A DNA stretch of 64,000 nucleotides from Ancylomarina sp. DW003. Its GTDB lineage: Bacteria > Bacteroidota > Bacteroidia > Bacteroidales > Marinifilaceae. A program made the translations under genes and the position numbers. Shown piece by piece: positions 34,713-44,843 of this stretch; positions within the stretch are counted from its first letter, which is position 1; each line of letters opens with the position of its first letter. The stretch is from the NCBI RefSeq assembly GCF_029029505.1, contig NZ_JAKJSD010000014.1, positions 1 to 64,000 on the forward strand, in the 5' to 3' direction. The notes under the pieces were generated by a model that was not told the DNA's origin, did no database searches, and worked only from the letters and a program-made list of their open reading frames with translations.

Positions 34713-36014
34713 ATGATTCTAAATTCTTTGAACTTAAAAAGGGAAACCGTGTCAGAAAATAAGAAAGAATATTATCCGAAAATGTCGGAGATAGTCAAGG
34801 CAAATCAAAAAGTACAGGATGTGGCTGTTGCTACACCTCTGCTTAAGAATCTTAATTTATCTAAACGTTACCAGTCAAATATTCATCTTAAGAGGGAAGA
34901 TTTGCAATTGGTGCGTTCTTATAAGATTAGAGGAGCCTTTAATAAAATATCAAGTCTGACTAAGGAAAACCTGGCAAAGGGAATTGTATGTGCTAGTGCT
35001 GGAAATCATGCTCAAGGAGTGGCATACTCTTGCCAAAAACTGAAGTGTTTCGGAAGTATTTATATGCCAGAAACAACACCACGTCAGAAAATTAAACAAG
35101 TAAAAATGTTTGGTGGTGAGTTTGTTGAAGTTTTCCTTACCGGAGATACTTTCGATGATGCTTCATCTAAAGCCATTGCTGATGCCAAAGAATCAGGAAA
35201 AACCTTTATTCATCCATTTGACGATCCAAAAACGATAGAAGGACAGGGTACGATTGGTTTAGAAATATTGCAACAATATAGCGAGCCGATTGACTATTTA
35301 GTTCTGCCTATTGGTGGAGGTGGACTAGCTTCAGGAGTAGGAGCTTGGTTTAAAGAATTTAGTCCGAATACTAAGATTATTGGTGTAGAGCCAGAAGGTG
35401 CTCCATCTATGAAATTGGCTTTGGATAATAAGTGTAATCTGGCTCTTGAAAATATTGATCGTTTTGTTGATGGTGCCGCTGTTCAAAAGGTTGGTGATTA
35501 CACATGGAAGGTTTGTGAAAAGGTTTTAGATGATATTTTAGTTGTACCAGAAGGCTTAATCTGCTCAACCATATTGCGTTTATATAACGAAGATGCAATA
35601 GTAGCTGAACCTGCTGGTGTGATGTCTATTGCTGCTTTGGAATTGATGAGTGATAAGCTAGAGGGTAAAAACGTGGTTTGTGTTCTAAGTGGCAGCAACA
35701 ACGATATTACCCGAATGGAAGAAATAAAAGAGCGAAGTCTTCTATATGAAGGCTTGAAGCACTATTTCATAGTTCGTTTTCCACAAAGATCAGGAGCTCT
35801 TAAAGAATTTGTGACCGATGTACTTGATACAGGAGATGATATAACCCATTTCGAATATTATAAGAAAAGTAGTCGTGAGAAAGGACCTGCTGTAATTGGT
35901 ATAGAAGTTCAGAAATCAGAAGGACTAAAACGATTAAAAGAAAGAATGAAAGATCGAAATTTCATCTTTGAATACCTTAATGATAAGACTGATTTGTTTC
36001 AGTTCATCGTTTAA
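34713..36014 (+). CDS. ilvA: Threonine dehydratase, biosynthetic
   Basis: PLP enzyme that deaminates threonine to 2-oxobutanoate, the first isoleucine-specific step. 433 aa. The PLP lysine is in VRSYKIRGAFNK (about 70-81), the phosphate loop is GGGGLASG and the ring-nitrogen contact lies in LSGSNND. A single C-terminal ACT-like domain (about 350-433, HYFIVRFPQRSGALKEFV) would bind isoleucine for feedback control. Start chosen at ATG 34713; ATG 34782 (MSEIVKANQK) is a reasonable alternative that removes 23 poorly conserved residues. Last gene of the ilv block, ended by a terminator. Confidence 0.94.
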   Translation: MILNSLNLKRETVSENKKEYYPKMSEIVKANQKVQDVAVATPLLKNLNLSKRYQSNIHLKREDLQLVRSYKIRGAFNKISSLTKENLAKGIVCASAGNHAQGVAYSCQKLKCFGSIYMPETTPRQKIKQVKMFGGEFVEVFLTGDTFDDASSKAIADAKESGKTFIHPFDDPKTIEGQGTIGLEILQQYSEPIDYLVLPIGGGGLASGVGAWFKEFSPNTKIIGVEPEGAPSMKLALDNKCNLALENIDRFVDGAAVQKVGDYTWKVCEKVLDDILVVPEGLICSTILRLYNEDAIVAEPAGVMSIAALELMSDKLEGKNVVCVLSGSNNDITRMEEIKERSLLYEGLKHYFIVRFPQRSGALKEFVTDVLDTGDDITHFEYYKKSSREKGPAVIGIEVQKSEGLKRLKERMKDRNFIFEYLNDKTDLFQFIV

Positions 36015-36570
36015 CTATTAACCAACAGTTAAAATCTAGAAAACAGGAAATTGCTTTAATGGTGACTTCCTGTTTTTTTTGCTCAAGCCGCATGGCTCTT
36101 ACTTTTTGCTTAGATCAAAAAGTAAGCAAAAAATCAAGTCAGTCTGATCCTTGTATACTCTTTGTGGTTTAAACTGTAGCACGCCTCACGGCAGACTGAC
36201 GGAGCACGCTCGATGCATATTGGAAATTATTATTTATTGAAATTAAGTTTTAATACTTAGTTGGATATTTACTAGTCTCCCTTTTCAGGGGAGATCCCGG
36301 CAGGGAGAGGGGTGTTTTGTGAAGATTGTTTTTTTTGTGAACTGTTTTGAGAAAAACACTCTTGGATAACCCATGATATGTTAGTTGTTGGGTGTGTTGT
36401 ATTTTATTGAATTTGAATTTGTTGTATTGTTCTTGAAAATAGAAAATATGATTTGGAGATCGTAGTTTGTAAAGATTAATTGTTTTTACTCAGTATTAAT
36501 TGTTTTTAGGTTTGTTCAGCAATTGAGAAGATATCTTGATTCGAATGTATCACAGTAAAGGAAGAATGTC
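36015..36570 (+). other. Long non-coding region between ilvA and the leu leader
   Basis: 556 bases. Contents in order: ilvA terminator (36041-36080); inverted repeat CTTACTTTTTG/CAAAAAGTAAG (36098-36126); a GTCAGTCTG/CAGACTGAC pair (36138-36146 and 36192-36200), both typical of phylum-wide intergenic repeats; second copy of the AGTCTCCC repeat (36274-36316). AT-rich DNA follows with a -7-like box TAGGTTTG (36507-36514) that may start the leu transcript; no -33 box at ideal spacing. Confidence 0.6.
36041..36080 (+). terminator. Rho-independent terminator after ilvA
   Basis: AAACAGGAA / TTCCTGTTT stem, 17-base loop with some internal pairing, T run. Confidence 0.85.
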
Positions 36571-36660
36571 ATGAATACGAATACGATTCTTATTGGTTTA
36601 ATTCTCACACTCGAGCTCTTACTTCAGAAGGTTGATAGGGAAGACTGTGCTATAATTTGA
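36571..36660 (+). CDS. leu operon leader peptide (29 aa)
   Basis: ATG at 36571, TGA at 36658. Seven Leu (three of them CTC codons, uncommon in neighbouring genes) and several Ile lie in the first 18 codons (ILIGLILTLELLL). A terminator follows 24 bases later and leuA starts 98 bases after the stop. This fits leucine-controlled attenuation by ribosome stalling. Confidence 0.72.
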   Translation: MNTNTILIGLILTLELLLQKVDREDCAII

Positions 36661-36684
36661 ATCAATATGAATGATCATTATACG

Positions 36685-36714
36685 AAGTTCTTCCAATGAG
36701 GAAGGACTTTTTTT
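36685..36714 (+). terminator. Attenuator terminator of the leu operon
   Basis: AAGTTCTTCC pairs with GGAAGGACTT (one T-G) around AATGA, followed by T6. It lies between the Leu-rich leader and leuA. Confidence 0.82.
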
Positions 36715-36758
36715 ATGCTGTTAACTGAATAAAAACTTAACCACAAATATTAAAAAAG

Positions 36759-38252
36759 ATGAGTGATAGAATATTTATTTTCGACACGACTTTGCGCGAT
36801 GGGGAACAAGTTCCAGGTTGCCAATTGAATACCATTGAGAAAATTGAAGTCGCTAGAACACTTGAAGCTTTGGGAGTTGATGTGATTGAAGCAGGTTTTC
36901 CTGTTTCTAGTCCAGGAGACTTCCAGTCAGTTGTAGAGATTGCGAAAGCTGTAAGTAATCCAACAGTCTGTGCTTTGACCAGAGCAGTAGAAAAAGATAT
37001 TGATGTTGCCGCTGAAGCTTTGAAGTTTGCTAAAAGAGGACGTATTCATACAGGAATTGGAACATCACCATATCATATCTTTAATAAATTGAATTCTAAT
37101 CATGATGAAATTATAGAAAGAGCCGTTAGAGCTGTAAAATATGCAAAACGCTACGTTGAGGATGTTGAGTTCTATTGCGAAGATGCAGGGCGTTCGGATA
37201 ATGCGTATTTGGCCAGAGTTGTTGAGGCTGTGATTAAAGCCGGAGCAACAGTAATTAATATTCCGGATACGACAGGTTATTGTTTGCCAAGTGAATATGG
37301 AGAAAAGATCAATTACCTGATGGAGAATGTATCGAATGTACACAAAGCAATTCTGTCAACTCACTGTCATAACGATTTGGGTATGGCAACAGCTAACTCA
37401 TTAAGTGGTATTGCGAATGGAGCACGTCAGGTTGAAGTAACCCTGAATGGTATTGGCGAGCGTGCCGGAAATACATCCCTGGAGGAAGTTGTGATGGCTG
37501 TAAAAACGCACCATGATTTGCCATTTCATACCGAAATTAATTCCAAAGGTATTTACGAAGCCAGTCGTTTGGTATCTTCATTGATGAATATGCCCGTACA
37601 GGCCAATAAGGCTATTGTAGGACGTAATGCATTTGCTCACTCATCGGGTATTCATCAGGATGGTGTATTGAAGAATCGTGAGAATTACGAGATTATCGAT
37701 CCAGCTGATGTGGGTATCAAAGAATCTGCTATCATTTTGTCGGCAAGAAGTGGACGTGCTGCTTTGAATCATCATCTTGAAGAGATGGGCTATAAGTTGA
37801 ATAAGGAAGAGTTGGATGATGCCTACACTCGTTTCCTGGTGATGGCTGATGAAAGAAAGAATGTGAATGAGAACGATTTGTCTGAGTTGATGGGCGATCA
37901 TGAATCTGAAACCAAATCTGTTGAGTTGGAGTTGCTACAAGTGGTAGCCGGTAAATCGACTATTCCTATGGCGACTGTTCATCTTAAAATTAGAGGTGAA
38001 TCTTGTGCAGCAACTGCAGAAGGTAACGGGCCAATTGATGCTTGTTTTAACGCGGTAAAGAAATTGATTAAGCAGCAATTTTCCTTGGAGGAGTTCCTTG
38101 TTCAAGCTTTGACTCGTGGTAGTGATGACCTTGGTAAAGTTCACGTTCAGCTGGAGCATAAAGGTAAAATGTACTATGGATTCGGTGCTAATATTGATAT
38201 TGTTACAGCTTCAGTAGAAGCATTGGTTGATGCCTTGGCTAAAGTCGTGTAA
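36759..38252 (+). CDS. leuA: 2-Isopropylmalate synthase
   Basis: First committed step of leucine synthesis, condensing acetyl-CoA with 2-oxoisovalerate. 497 aa. The TIM-barrel catalytic domain starts with [16 protein letters not shown] (about 6-21), where Arg-Asp bind substrate and metal, and carries the second metal site [30 protein letters not shown] and the HSSGIHQDG loop follow. The C-terminal LeuA regulatory domain (about 385-497) binds leucine. Heads leuA-leuC-leuD-leuB behind a Leu leader. Confidence 0.95.
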   Translation: MSDRIFIFDTTLRDGEQVPGCQLNTIEKIEVARTLEALGVDVIEAGFPVSSPGDFQSVVEIAKAVSNPTVCALTRAVEKDIDVAAEALKFAKRGRIHTGIGTSPYHIFNKLNSNHDEIIERAVRAVKYAKRYVEDVEFYCEDAGRSDNAYLARVVEAVIKAGATVINIPDTTGYCLPSEYGEKINYLMENVSNVHKAILSTHCHNDLGMATANSLSGIANGARQVEVTLNGIGERAGNTSLEEVVMAVKTHHDLPFHTEINSKGIYEASRLVSSLMNMPVQANKAIVGRNAFAHSSGIHQDGVLKNRENYEIIDPADVGIKESAIILSARSGRAALNHHLEEMGYKLNKEELDDAYTRFLVMADERKNVNENDLSELMGDHESETKSVELELLQVVAGKSTIPMATVHLKIRGESCAATAEGNGPIDACFNAVKKLIKQQFSLEEFLVQALTRGSDDLGKVHVQLEHKGKMYYGFGANIDIVTASVEALVDALAKVV

Positions 38253-38389
38253 GAGAAAAGGTCTAAAGGTTCCGATGATAATTATTAGAGGAGAAGATAT
38301 TTTGACTTTTAAGACTTTCCGACTATTTGACTTTATATATTTATTACAAACTCAGGAATTCGAAGATTGAATTCACAAAATATACAACA

Positions 38390-39790
38390 TTGAAAGCAAC
38401 AACATTATTTGATAAGGTCTGGGACGCACATGTGGTAGAGCATGTTGAAGGTGGTCCTGATATCGTATATATCGACAAACATTTGATTCATGAGGTAACA
38501 AGTCCTCAGGCTTTTTCAGGACTTGAGGCGAGAGGCTTAAAAGTCTTTAGACCAGAAAGAACGATTGCAACACCTGATCACAACGTGCCAACAGTGAATC
38601 AGCATTTGCCAATATCCGATGAACAATCACGTACGCAGGTGGAAACTTTGAAAGCCAATTGCGAGAAGAATAAGATTGAGATGTATGGTTTGAATCACCC
38701 AAACAATGGAATTGTGCATGTTGTAGGGCCAGAACAAGGCCACACGCAACCAGGAATGACAATGGTTTGTGGTGATAGTCATACTTCGACACATGGAGCA
38801 TTTGGTGCGGTTGCTTTCGGAATTGGAACATCGGAAGTTGAGATGGTGTTTGCAACGCAATGTATTATGCAATCTAAGCCTATGAAAATGAGAATTACGG
38901 TTGATGGCGAGCTTAGTAAAGGTGTTTCGGCAAAGGACTTGACGCTTTATGTGATTGCACAACTGGGAACAGGAGGAGCTACAGGCTATTTCGTTGAATA
39001 TGCTGGTTCAGCTGTTCGCTCTTTGACTATGGAAGGCAGAATGACCGTTTGTAATATGAGTATCGAGATGGGTGCTCGTGGGGGTATGATTGCTCCAGAT
39101 GAGACGACTTTTGAATATATGAAAGGTAGAACTCATGCACCTAAGGGTGAGGCATGGGAAGAGAAACTAGCATATTGGAAAACGCTGAAGTCAGATGATG
39201 GTGCTGAGTTTGATAAGGAATATAGTTTTAAGGCTGAAGATATTGAACCTATGATTACCTACGGAACGAATCCAGGTATGGGAATGGGAATTACTCAAAG
39301 TATTCCTGCTGAAGCTGATATTCCGGTTTCAGAACTTCCATCTATAAAACAGTCATTGGCTTATATGGATTATCAGTTGGGAAGCCAGATTCTTGGTAAG
39401 AAGGTTGACTATGTTTTTTTAGGTTCTTGTACCAATGGTAGAATTGAAGATATCCGAGCATTTGCTTCTTTAGTGAAAGGACATAAAAAGGTAGATGCAA
39501 TTACAGCATGGATTGTACCTGGTTCCAAAAAGGTAGAGAAACAAGCAATTGAAGAAGGACTAGTAGAGGTATTAGAAGCATCAGGTTTTGAATTAAGACA
39601 ACCTGGTTGTTCTGCTTGTTTAGCTATGAATGAAGATAAAGTACCAGCTGGTAAATACAGTGTATCGACATCTAACAGAAATTTTGAAGGTAGACAAGGC
39701 CCAGGATCTCGTACTTTATTGGCGAGTCCTCTTACAGCTGCAGCAGCCGCAATTACGGGAGTTGTAACCGATCCAAGGGATTTCTTGTAA
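38390..39790 (+). CDS. leuC: 3-Isopropylmalate dehydratase, large subunit
   Basis: Aconitase-family Fe-S enzyme that isomerises 2- to 3-isopropylmalate together with LeuD. I place the start at TTG 38390 ([15 protein letters not shown]), giving 466 aa, the standard LeuC length and N terminus. The longer upstream frame has no family match. Cluster ligands are seen in [12 protein letters not shown] and [11 protein letters not shown]; substrate-binding [13 protein letters not shown] is intact. A TTG start is unusual among its neighbours. Confidence 0.92.
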   Translation: MKATTLFDKVWDAHVVEHVEGGPDIVYIDKHLIHEVTSPQAFSGLEARGLKVFRPERTIATPDHNVPTVNQHLPISDEQSRTQVETLKANCEKNKIEMYGLNHPNNGIVHVVGPEQGHTQPGMTMVCGDSHTSTHGAFGAVAFGIGTSEVEMVFATQCIMQSKPMKMRITVDGELSKGVSAKDLTLYVIAQLGTGGATGYFVEYAGSAVRSLTMEGRMTVCNMSIEMGARGGMIAPDETTFEYMKGRTHAPKGEAWEEKLAYWKTLKSDDGAEFDKEYSFKAEDIEPMITYGTNPGMGMGITQSIPAEADIPVSELPSIKQSLAYMDYQLGSQILGKKVDYVFLGSCTNGRIEDIRAFASLVKGHKKVDAITAWIVPGSKKVEKQAIEEGLVEVLEASGFELRQPGCSACLAMNEDKVPAGKYSVSTSNRNFEGRQGPGSRTLLASPLTAAAAAITGVVTDPRDFL

Positions 39791-39828
39791 TACTGATAAG
39801 TTTTCAATTACCTATTAAAATTAACATC

Positions 39829-40407
39829 ATGTCCGTAGATAAATTTACATTATTAAAAACATCATGTGTGCCACTTCCCAACGAGAATGTGGATACTGAT
39901 CAAATTATACCTGCTCGTTTTCTTAAAGCAACTAGCCGTGAAGGATTCGGGGAGAACCTATTTCGTGACTGGCGTTTCTCATCATCTGGAGAGCCAATTA
40001 AAGATTTCGTATTAAATCAAGCTGAGTATTCTGGGAAGGTTCTTGTAGCTGGAAAGAATTTTGGTTCAGGTTCATCAAGAGAGCATGCTGCATGGGCCAT
40101 TCATGATTATGGTTTCAAAGTAGTTGTCAGTAGTTTCTTTGCTGATATTTTTAGAAACAATGCTTTGAACAATGGTGTTTTGCCAATCCAAGTTTCTGCA
40201 GATTTCTTGAGTAGTCTATTCAACGCAATTGAAAAAGACAATGCTCAAAAAGTAATTGTCGATCTTGAAAAACAAGAATTGACTTATAATAATGAATCTT
40301 GCAGTTTTGAAATCAATCCTTATAAAAAAGATTGCCTTTTAAATGGTTTTGATGATATCGATTATCTGATAAACAAAAAGGAGAAGATACAAGACTTTGA
40401 AAAGTAA
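39829..40407 (+). CDS. leuD: 3-Isopropylmalate dehydratase, small subunit
   Basis: 192 aa, swivel-domain partner of LeuC. It opens with [20 protein letters not shown] (residues about 14-33) and has the substrate loop [16 protein letters not shown] (about 75-90). ATG start 38 bases after leuC, so coupled expression is expected. Normal length for the family. Confidence 0.95.
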   Translation: MSVDKFTLLKTSCVPLPNENVDTDQIIPARFLKATSREGFGENLFRDWRFSSSGEPIKDFVLNQAEYSGKVLVAGKNFGSGSSREHAAWAIHDYGFKVVVSSFFADIFRNNALNNGVLPIQVSADFLSSLFNAIEKDNAQKVIVDLEKQELTYNNESCSFEINPYKKDCLLNGFDDIDYLINKKEKIQDFEK

Positions 40408-40487
40408 AACTTTCTGATCGGAGTCGTAGTAGACTTTTACAAATTCACATATCAACACATTATCAAATCAATAAATCAACAACAAAT

Positions 40488-41564
40488 ATGTCACATAAAA
40501 TTGCAGTATTAGCCGGTGATGGAATCGGTCCGGAAATCGTTGCACAGGCTCGTAAAGTCATCGATGCTGTAGCAGAAAAATTCAATCATCAATTTGATTA
40601 TACCGAGGCTTTGATTGGGGCTTCAGCTATTGATGCTGTCGGAAATCCTTATCCGGATGAAACGCACGAGCTTTGTATGAATTCAGATGCTGTTTTGTTT
40701 GGAGCTATTGGAGATCCAAAATATGATAATGATCCGAATGCAAAGGTGCGTCCGGAGCAAGGCTTATTGAAAATGCGTCAGAAGCTAGGCTTATACGCAA
40801 ACCTTCGCCCATTAGAGCCCTTTAAGTCACTATTGCACAAGTCACCACTGAAAACTGAATTGCTTGAAGGTGTTGACTTTTTGTGTATTCGTGAGTTGAC
40901 TGGTGGTATTTATTTTGGACGTCCTCAAGGAAGATCAGAGGATGGGAATACAGCATTCGACTCATGTGTTTATACAAAGGAAGAAGTTGAACGTATTGTA
41001 CGTTTAGGTTTCGAATTTGCAGGAAAGCGTAGAAAAAAGCTGACTGTAGTCGATAAGGCAAATGTTTTGGCAACCTCACGTTTGTGGCGAGAAATTGCTC
41101 AGAAAATGGAGCCTGAATATCCAGAAATTGAGGTTGAATACATGTTTGTTGATAATGCCGCCATGCAGATTATCACTTGGCCTAAACGTTTCGATGTGAT
41201 GGTTACAGAGAATATGTTTGGTGATATCTTGACCGATGAGGCAAGTGTTATTTCTGGTTCATTGGGTATGTTGCCATCAGCTTCAATAGGTGTGCACACT
41301 TCGGTATTCGAACCAATTCACGGCTCATATCCACAGGTTGCAGGACAAAATATAGCGAATCCATGTGCAACCGTTCTTTCAGCCGCTATGATGTTGGATC
41401 ATGCTTTTGGAATGAAAAAAGAAGCAGAATTGATTCGTACGGCAGTAGAAAAATCGATAGATGAAAATGTAGTCACCGAAGATTTGGCTGAAGGAGGGAA
41501 AGCTTATTCCACTTCGGAAGTTGGAGACTGGTTGGCTGACTTTGTAAAGAAATATAGTTTGTAG
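40488..41564 (+). CDS. leuB: 3-Isopropylmalate dehydrogenase
   Basis: NAD+- and Mg2+-dependent oxidative decarboxylase giving 2-oxoisocaproate, the last leu-specific step before transamination. 358 aa. Key stretches: [14 protein letters not shown] (about 10-23), the substrate arginines in [11 protein letters not shown] and [48 protein letters not shown] and [17 protein letters not shown]. Last gene of the leu operon; a terminator follows. Confidence 0.96.
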   Translation: MSHKIAVLAGDGIGPEIVAQARKVIDAVAEKFNHQFDYTEALIGASAIDAVGNPYPDETHELCMNSDAVLFGAIGDPKYDNDPNAKVRPEQGLLKMRQKLGLYANLRPLEPFKSLLHKSPLKTELLEGVDFLCIRELTGGIYFGRPQGRSEDGNTAFDSCVYTKEEVERIVRLGFEFAGKRRKKLTVVDKANVLATSRLWREIAQKMEPEYPEIEVEYMFVDNAAMQIITWPKRFDVMVTENMFGDILTDEASVISGSLGMLPSASIGVHTSVFEPIHGSYPQVAGQNIANPCATVLSAAMMLDHAFGMKKEAELIRTAVEKSIDENVVTEDLAEGGKAYSTSEVGDWLADFVKKYSL

Positions 41565-41611
41565 TTAATCTTGTTAAGAGGGTGTGGTTACCCTTGCTTA
41601 CAAGATGAGTT

Positions 41612-41645
41612 AAAATGCTCAGGGATTATTCTCTGAGCATTTTTT
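41612..41645 (+). terminator. Rho-independent terminator after leuB
   Basis: AAAATGCTCAG / CTGAGCATTTT stem, 10-base loop, T run. Also A-rich on its left, so it may serve the convergent outer-membrane gene. Confidence 0.88.
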
Positions 41646-41679
41646 ATATAACGACCTTAAAAGTAAATGCTATACAATT

Positions 41680-42309
41680 TTAGATACGATATGCTATGGA
41701 TAGTAGTACAGAAGAACTGCTGATACCGTATTTGAAATTGGAATGCTCAGTTGTTTGCTTGTCATAACTTTCACCAATAGATGTTTTACCAAAAGTGTGA
41801 CTAATGTATGGCATTAATTCTATCCCTAAAACTAAATGTTCTTTTATAATGTAGTTTAAACCGAAAACTAAATTTAAACCAGGGGTGAAAAAATTACTTT
41901 TTGTTTGTTCGTAACCATTACTGTTGTTGTAATATGAACTGTATGATGCGTTTTGAACAGCACTTTTAGAATAATTGTAATTGAAGGAAAAGTCTGCTCC
42001 AAATCGATATTCCAAATCATCAGAAATCATTTTTCTAGTTTCTTTTCCAAAACTAACACCAATTCCAAAATTACTAGTGTTTATATCATCATCACGTTCA
42101 AAATCTTTATTTTCACTGTTCCCAGATAAAAAAACAGTGTTGAATCTCCAAAAAGTCTGGTTCTTACCAAATTTATAACTAAAGCCAAACTCATCTAAAT
42201 TTCTAAATGTAAGTCCAAATTCCTTCTTTGAAGTTGTTTCTTCTTTTTCTTGTGAAACAGCAATAATGGAGATTGTAATTGCGATTATTAGAGTTAAAAT
42301 TTTCTTCAT
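41680..42309 (-). CDS. Small outer-membrane beta-barrel protein, paralogue A
   Basis: 209 aa with a signal peptide (KKILTLIIAITISIIAVSQ) and then alternating beta strands, probably an eight-stranded outer-membrane barrel. The mature part begins FGLTFRNLDEFGFSYKFGK and ends SSSVLLSIAYRI, with the aromatic C-terminal strand expected for barrel insertion. It is a clear paralogue of the two genes at 44215 and 44844: the same start, GVSFGKETRK block, LVFGLNYIIKEHLVLG block and C terminus. Function unknown. Between it and the other copies lies a DUF6377 regulator on the opposite strand. Confidence 0.78.
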   Translation of the reverse strand: MKKILTLIIAITISIIAVSQEKEETTSKKEFGLTFRNLDEFGFSYKFGKNQTFWRFNTVFLSGNSENKDFERDDDINTSNFGIGVSFGKETRKMISDDLEYRFGADFSFNYNYSKSAVQNASYSSYYNNSNGYEQTKSNFFTPGLNLVFGLNYIIKEHLVLGIELMPYISHTFGKTSIGESYDKQTTEHSNFKYGISSSSVLLSIAYRI

Positions 42310-42539
42310 GATATAAAATAAATTATTTGTTTTACGGTGCCAAAAATAACAATATTATTGTATTGGTTAATAAAAATAAAGTTTATTAAGGCGTTTTATA
42401 ATAATCTAAATGAAATACATTTCAAATAGTTAGCCATGAATTTAACAGTGAGTTTTTATTGATTGCACATAAGTTTTTTTTCAATTCCAAATTAGATTAC
42501 TTTTATATCTTCCTCAATTCATCTTTATATTGACTAAAT

Positions 42540-44123
42540 ATGCTAAGAGTATTTTTTTCACTAGTACTTTCTTTATTTATTCTATGTCAGGTTAGCAATG
42601 CTCAATCTGGTTGGCAGGAGCAATTGGATCAAAACATATCGAAACGTGATGAAATAGATGCTGCAAAAAAAGAAACGATTGGAATTCTCCTAAACGATTT
42701 TCAATCTGTAAGAGAAGAAAAGAATACTGATAAAGAATTTGCTGCACTAATGCAGATGGTTAAGGCTTACGAGTATTTTGTTTACGATTCAGCCTTTAAA
42801 TATGGTCAAGCTGCCAACCGATTGGCTTATCGATTGAAGGATAAGGCAAAAATTGCGGAATCGAAATCGAAGTTAAGTTTGATAATGCTACTTAAGGGCT
42901 TGTATACTTCGTCTATTGATACCTTAAAAACTGTTGAATATGAATTTTTATCTAAGGAAAAGAGAAAGGAATTTTATAGTACTGCCTACCGGGCATATTA
43001 TGATTTGTCGGGCTATTCCAGAGATAAACACTATAGCGAAGCTTACAAGAAATTAGGGAATTTCTACAGTCAGAAACTGATTAATGAATTTGAAGAGCCA
43101 TCTTTTGAGAAGCTATTAGGCCTTGCCTTGCAAAGTATGGTGAATGGCAAACTACATCAGGCTGAAGACTATTATCTTGATTTACTGAATAGATTTAAAC
43201 TAAATGATCATGAAACAGCAATCGTAACATCGGGCCTGGGTTTTATATATTCCGATAGAGGGGATACAGAAAAGGCAAAAGAATATTTGATGCAAGCTAG
43301 TATTGCTGATATAAAATCTGCAACAAAGGAAACCACGGCTTGTCGTTCTTTGGCAGAACTGTTTTATAGAGAGGGCGAAATTGATAAAGCATATCAGTAC
43401 ATTCTTTTGGCTAAGGCCGATGCAGACTTTTATGGTTCAGAACAACGTAAATTTGAAATTTCATACACCTTGCCTTTAATTGAATCAGCTCGTTTCCAGA
43501 AAGAGAATAAACAGAAAAAGATGATAACGATTATCAGTTTGTTGGTGCTGGCTTTTTCATTGGTTATTCTTCGTCAGCTACAAAAGTTGAGGCAAGCACG
43601 AAAGGAAATTGAAAATAGTAATGAGAATTTAACTCGTGTAAATGAATTACTCAGAGAAGCCAGTCAGATTAAAGAAGAGTATATTGGCTATTATTTCAAC
43701 TTTAGTTCGCAATACATCGATAAGTTAGAAGATTTTAAAAAGAGTATTTCCCGACAAATGATCACTAAATCTTACGATAATATTGAACAGGAATTAAAGA
43801 AATACAATTCCAAGAAAGAACGGAAACGTTTATTTGAGGATTTCGATAGAATTTTTCTGAAACTGTTTCCAGATTTTGTGGAGAAGTTTAATCAGCTTTT
43901 TGATGAAAAGGATAGAATACATTTAAAAGATGATTTATCTCTAAATACGGACCTGAGAATTTTTGCACTGATTCGAATAGGTGTTGCAGATAGTGAGAAG
44001 ATTGCCGGTATTCTCAACCTTTCGGTTAATACCATCTACACCTATAAAACCAAGATCCGTAATCGCTCTATTTTTCCTAACGAAGAGTTTGATTTAAAGG
44101 TGATGGCGATTAAATCGGTTTAA
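42540..44123 (+). CDS. DUF6377 TPR sensor/regulator
   Basis: 527 aa, one-protein regulator common in Bacteroidota. Signal peptide (to about residue 21), a periplasmic helical TPR-like region (about 25-320), one membrane helix (about 328-346, TIISLLVLAFSLVILRQ), a coiled coil, then a cytoplasmic domain with EEYIGYYFNFSSQYIDKLEDF and a C-terminal LuxR-like helix-turn-helix (RIGVADSEKIAGILNLSVNTIYTYKTKIRNRS, about 480-511). It would couple an outside signal to transcription. Placed among three paralogous outer-membrane barrel genes, which are plausible targets (inference). Confidence 0.85.
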   Translation: MLRVFFSLVLSLFILCQVSNAQSGWQEQLDQNISKRDEIDAAKKETIGILLNDFQSVREEKNTDKEFAALMQMVKAYEYFVYDSAFKYGQAANRLAYRLKDKAKIAESKSKLSLIMLLKGLYTSSIDTLKTVEYEFLSKEKRKEFYSTAYRAYYDLSGYSRDKHYSEAYKKLGNFYSQKLINEFEEPSFEKLLGLALQSMVNGKLHQAEDYYLDLLNRFKLNDHETAIVTSGLGFIYSDRGDTEKAKEYLMQASIADIKSATKETTACRSLAELFYREGEIDKAYQYILLAKADADFYGSEQRKFEISYTLPLIESARFQKENKQKKMITIISLLVLAFSLVILRQLQKLRQARKEIENSNENLTRVNELLREASQIKEEYIGYYFNFSSQYIDKLEDFKKSISRQMITKSYDNIEQELKKYNSKKERKRLFEDFDRIFLKLFPDFVEKFNQLFDEKDRIHLKDDLSLNTDLRIFALIRIGVADSEKIAGILNLSVNTIYTYKTKIRNRSIFPNEEFDLKVMAIKSV

Positions 44124-44148
44124 TAAGATACCTATTTTCAAATAAGGA

Positions 44149-44188
44149 AAATGCCCAAATAGCTTATAAAGATATTTGGGCATTATTT
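44149..44188. terminator. Bidirectional terminator
   Basis: AAATGCCCAAATA pairs with TATTTGGGCATT with A/T tracts on both sides, between the convergent DUF6377 gene and barrel paralogue B. Confidence 0.85.
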
Positions 44189-44214
44189 CTATTTAAAATA
44201 TTTAAATCTCATAA

Positions 44215-44817
44215 TTAGAACTGGTATGCTAGAGACAATAAGACAGAAGAACTGTCAAAACCATATCTAATATCGGAATGATCTACTTTATTACTATACT
44301 CTTGAATCGCTCTTTCTTCTGATATTTGTCCAAATGTATACCTGAGATAAGGCATAATTTCTGCACCTATAATTAAATGATCCCCAATTATATAATTTAA
44401 GCCAAACACTAAATTAATTCCAGGTGTAAATAAGTTCTCTTTTCTTTTTCTTGGATCAGTGGTAGATCCATTGTTTTCTTTTAAGTGATCATATCTAAAT
44501 GATAAATCAAAGCCATATCTGTATTCAAAATTTTGTGCAATCGGTTTTCGATATTCTTTTCCAGCACTAAAACCTAATCCAAAATTATTAGAATCTCTAT
44601 CTTCAGATTCTTTGTCGGAACTTCTATCTTCATTCATTCCTAACATTGAAACTGCGTTGAATCTCCATAATGATTGTTCTGTACCAACTTTATAACTGAA
44701 GCCAAATTGATCTAAATTTCTAAAAGTAAGACCAATCTCTTTTATTTTAGCTTTTTCTTGAGCCATTATAAATGTTGATAATGTAAGTGCAATTAAAGTA
44801 ATGATTACCTTTTTCAT
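44215..44817 (-). CDS. Small outer-membrane beta-barrel protein, paralogue B
   Basis: 200 aa with a signal peptide (KKVIITLIALTLSTFIMAQ). The mature chain contains IGLTFRNLDQFGFSYKVGT, LGFSAGKEYRKPIAQNFEYRYG and LVFGLNYIIGDHLIIGAEIMPY, ending SSVLLSLAYQF. It is closest to paralogue C next door (KIGTKQSLWRFNAVSISG versus KVGTEQSLWRFNAVSMLG), pointing to a recent tandem duplication. Lies 26 bases from paralogue C on the same strand, so the two are probably co-transcribed. Function unknown. Confidence 0.78.
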   Translation of the reverse strand: MKKVIITLIALTLSTFIMAQEKAKIKEIGLTFRNLDQFGFSYKVGTEQSLWRFNAVSMLGMNEDRSSDKESEDRDSNNFGLGFSAGKEYRKPIAQNFEYRYGFDLSFRYDHLKENNGSTTDPRKRKENLFTPGINLVFGLNYIIGDHLIIGAEIMPYLRYTFGQISEERAIQEYSNKVDHSDIRYGFDSSSVLLSLAYQF

Positions 44818-44843
44818 ATCCTAAAATTATTTTAGATGAGAAT

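Noticed and set aside
36098-36126. Inverted repeat as an insertion-sequence end
   Set aside because: No transposase gene or target duplication nearby; the CTTACTTTTTG palindrome is a common dispersed repeat type in this phylum.
38327-38389. Upstream extension of leuC (21 codons)
   Set aside because: The extra residues do not resemble LeuC; TTG 38390 gives the standard 466-aa protein.
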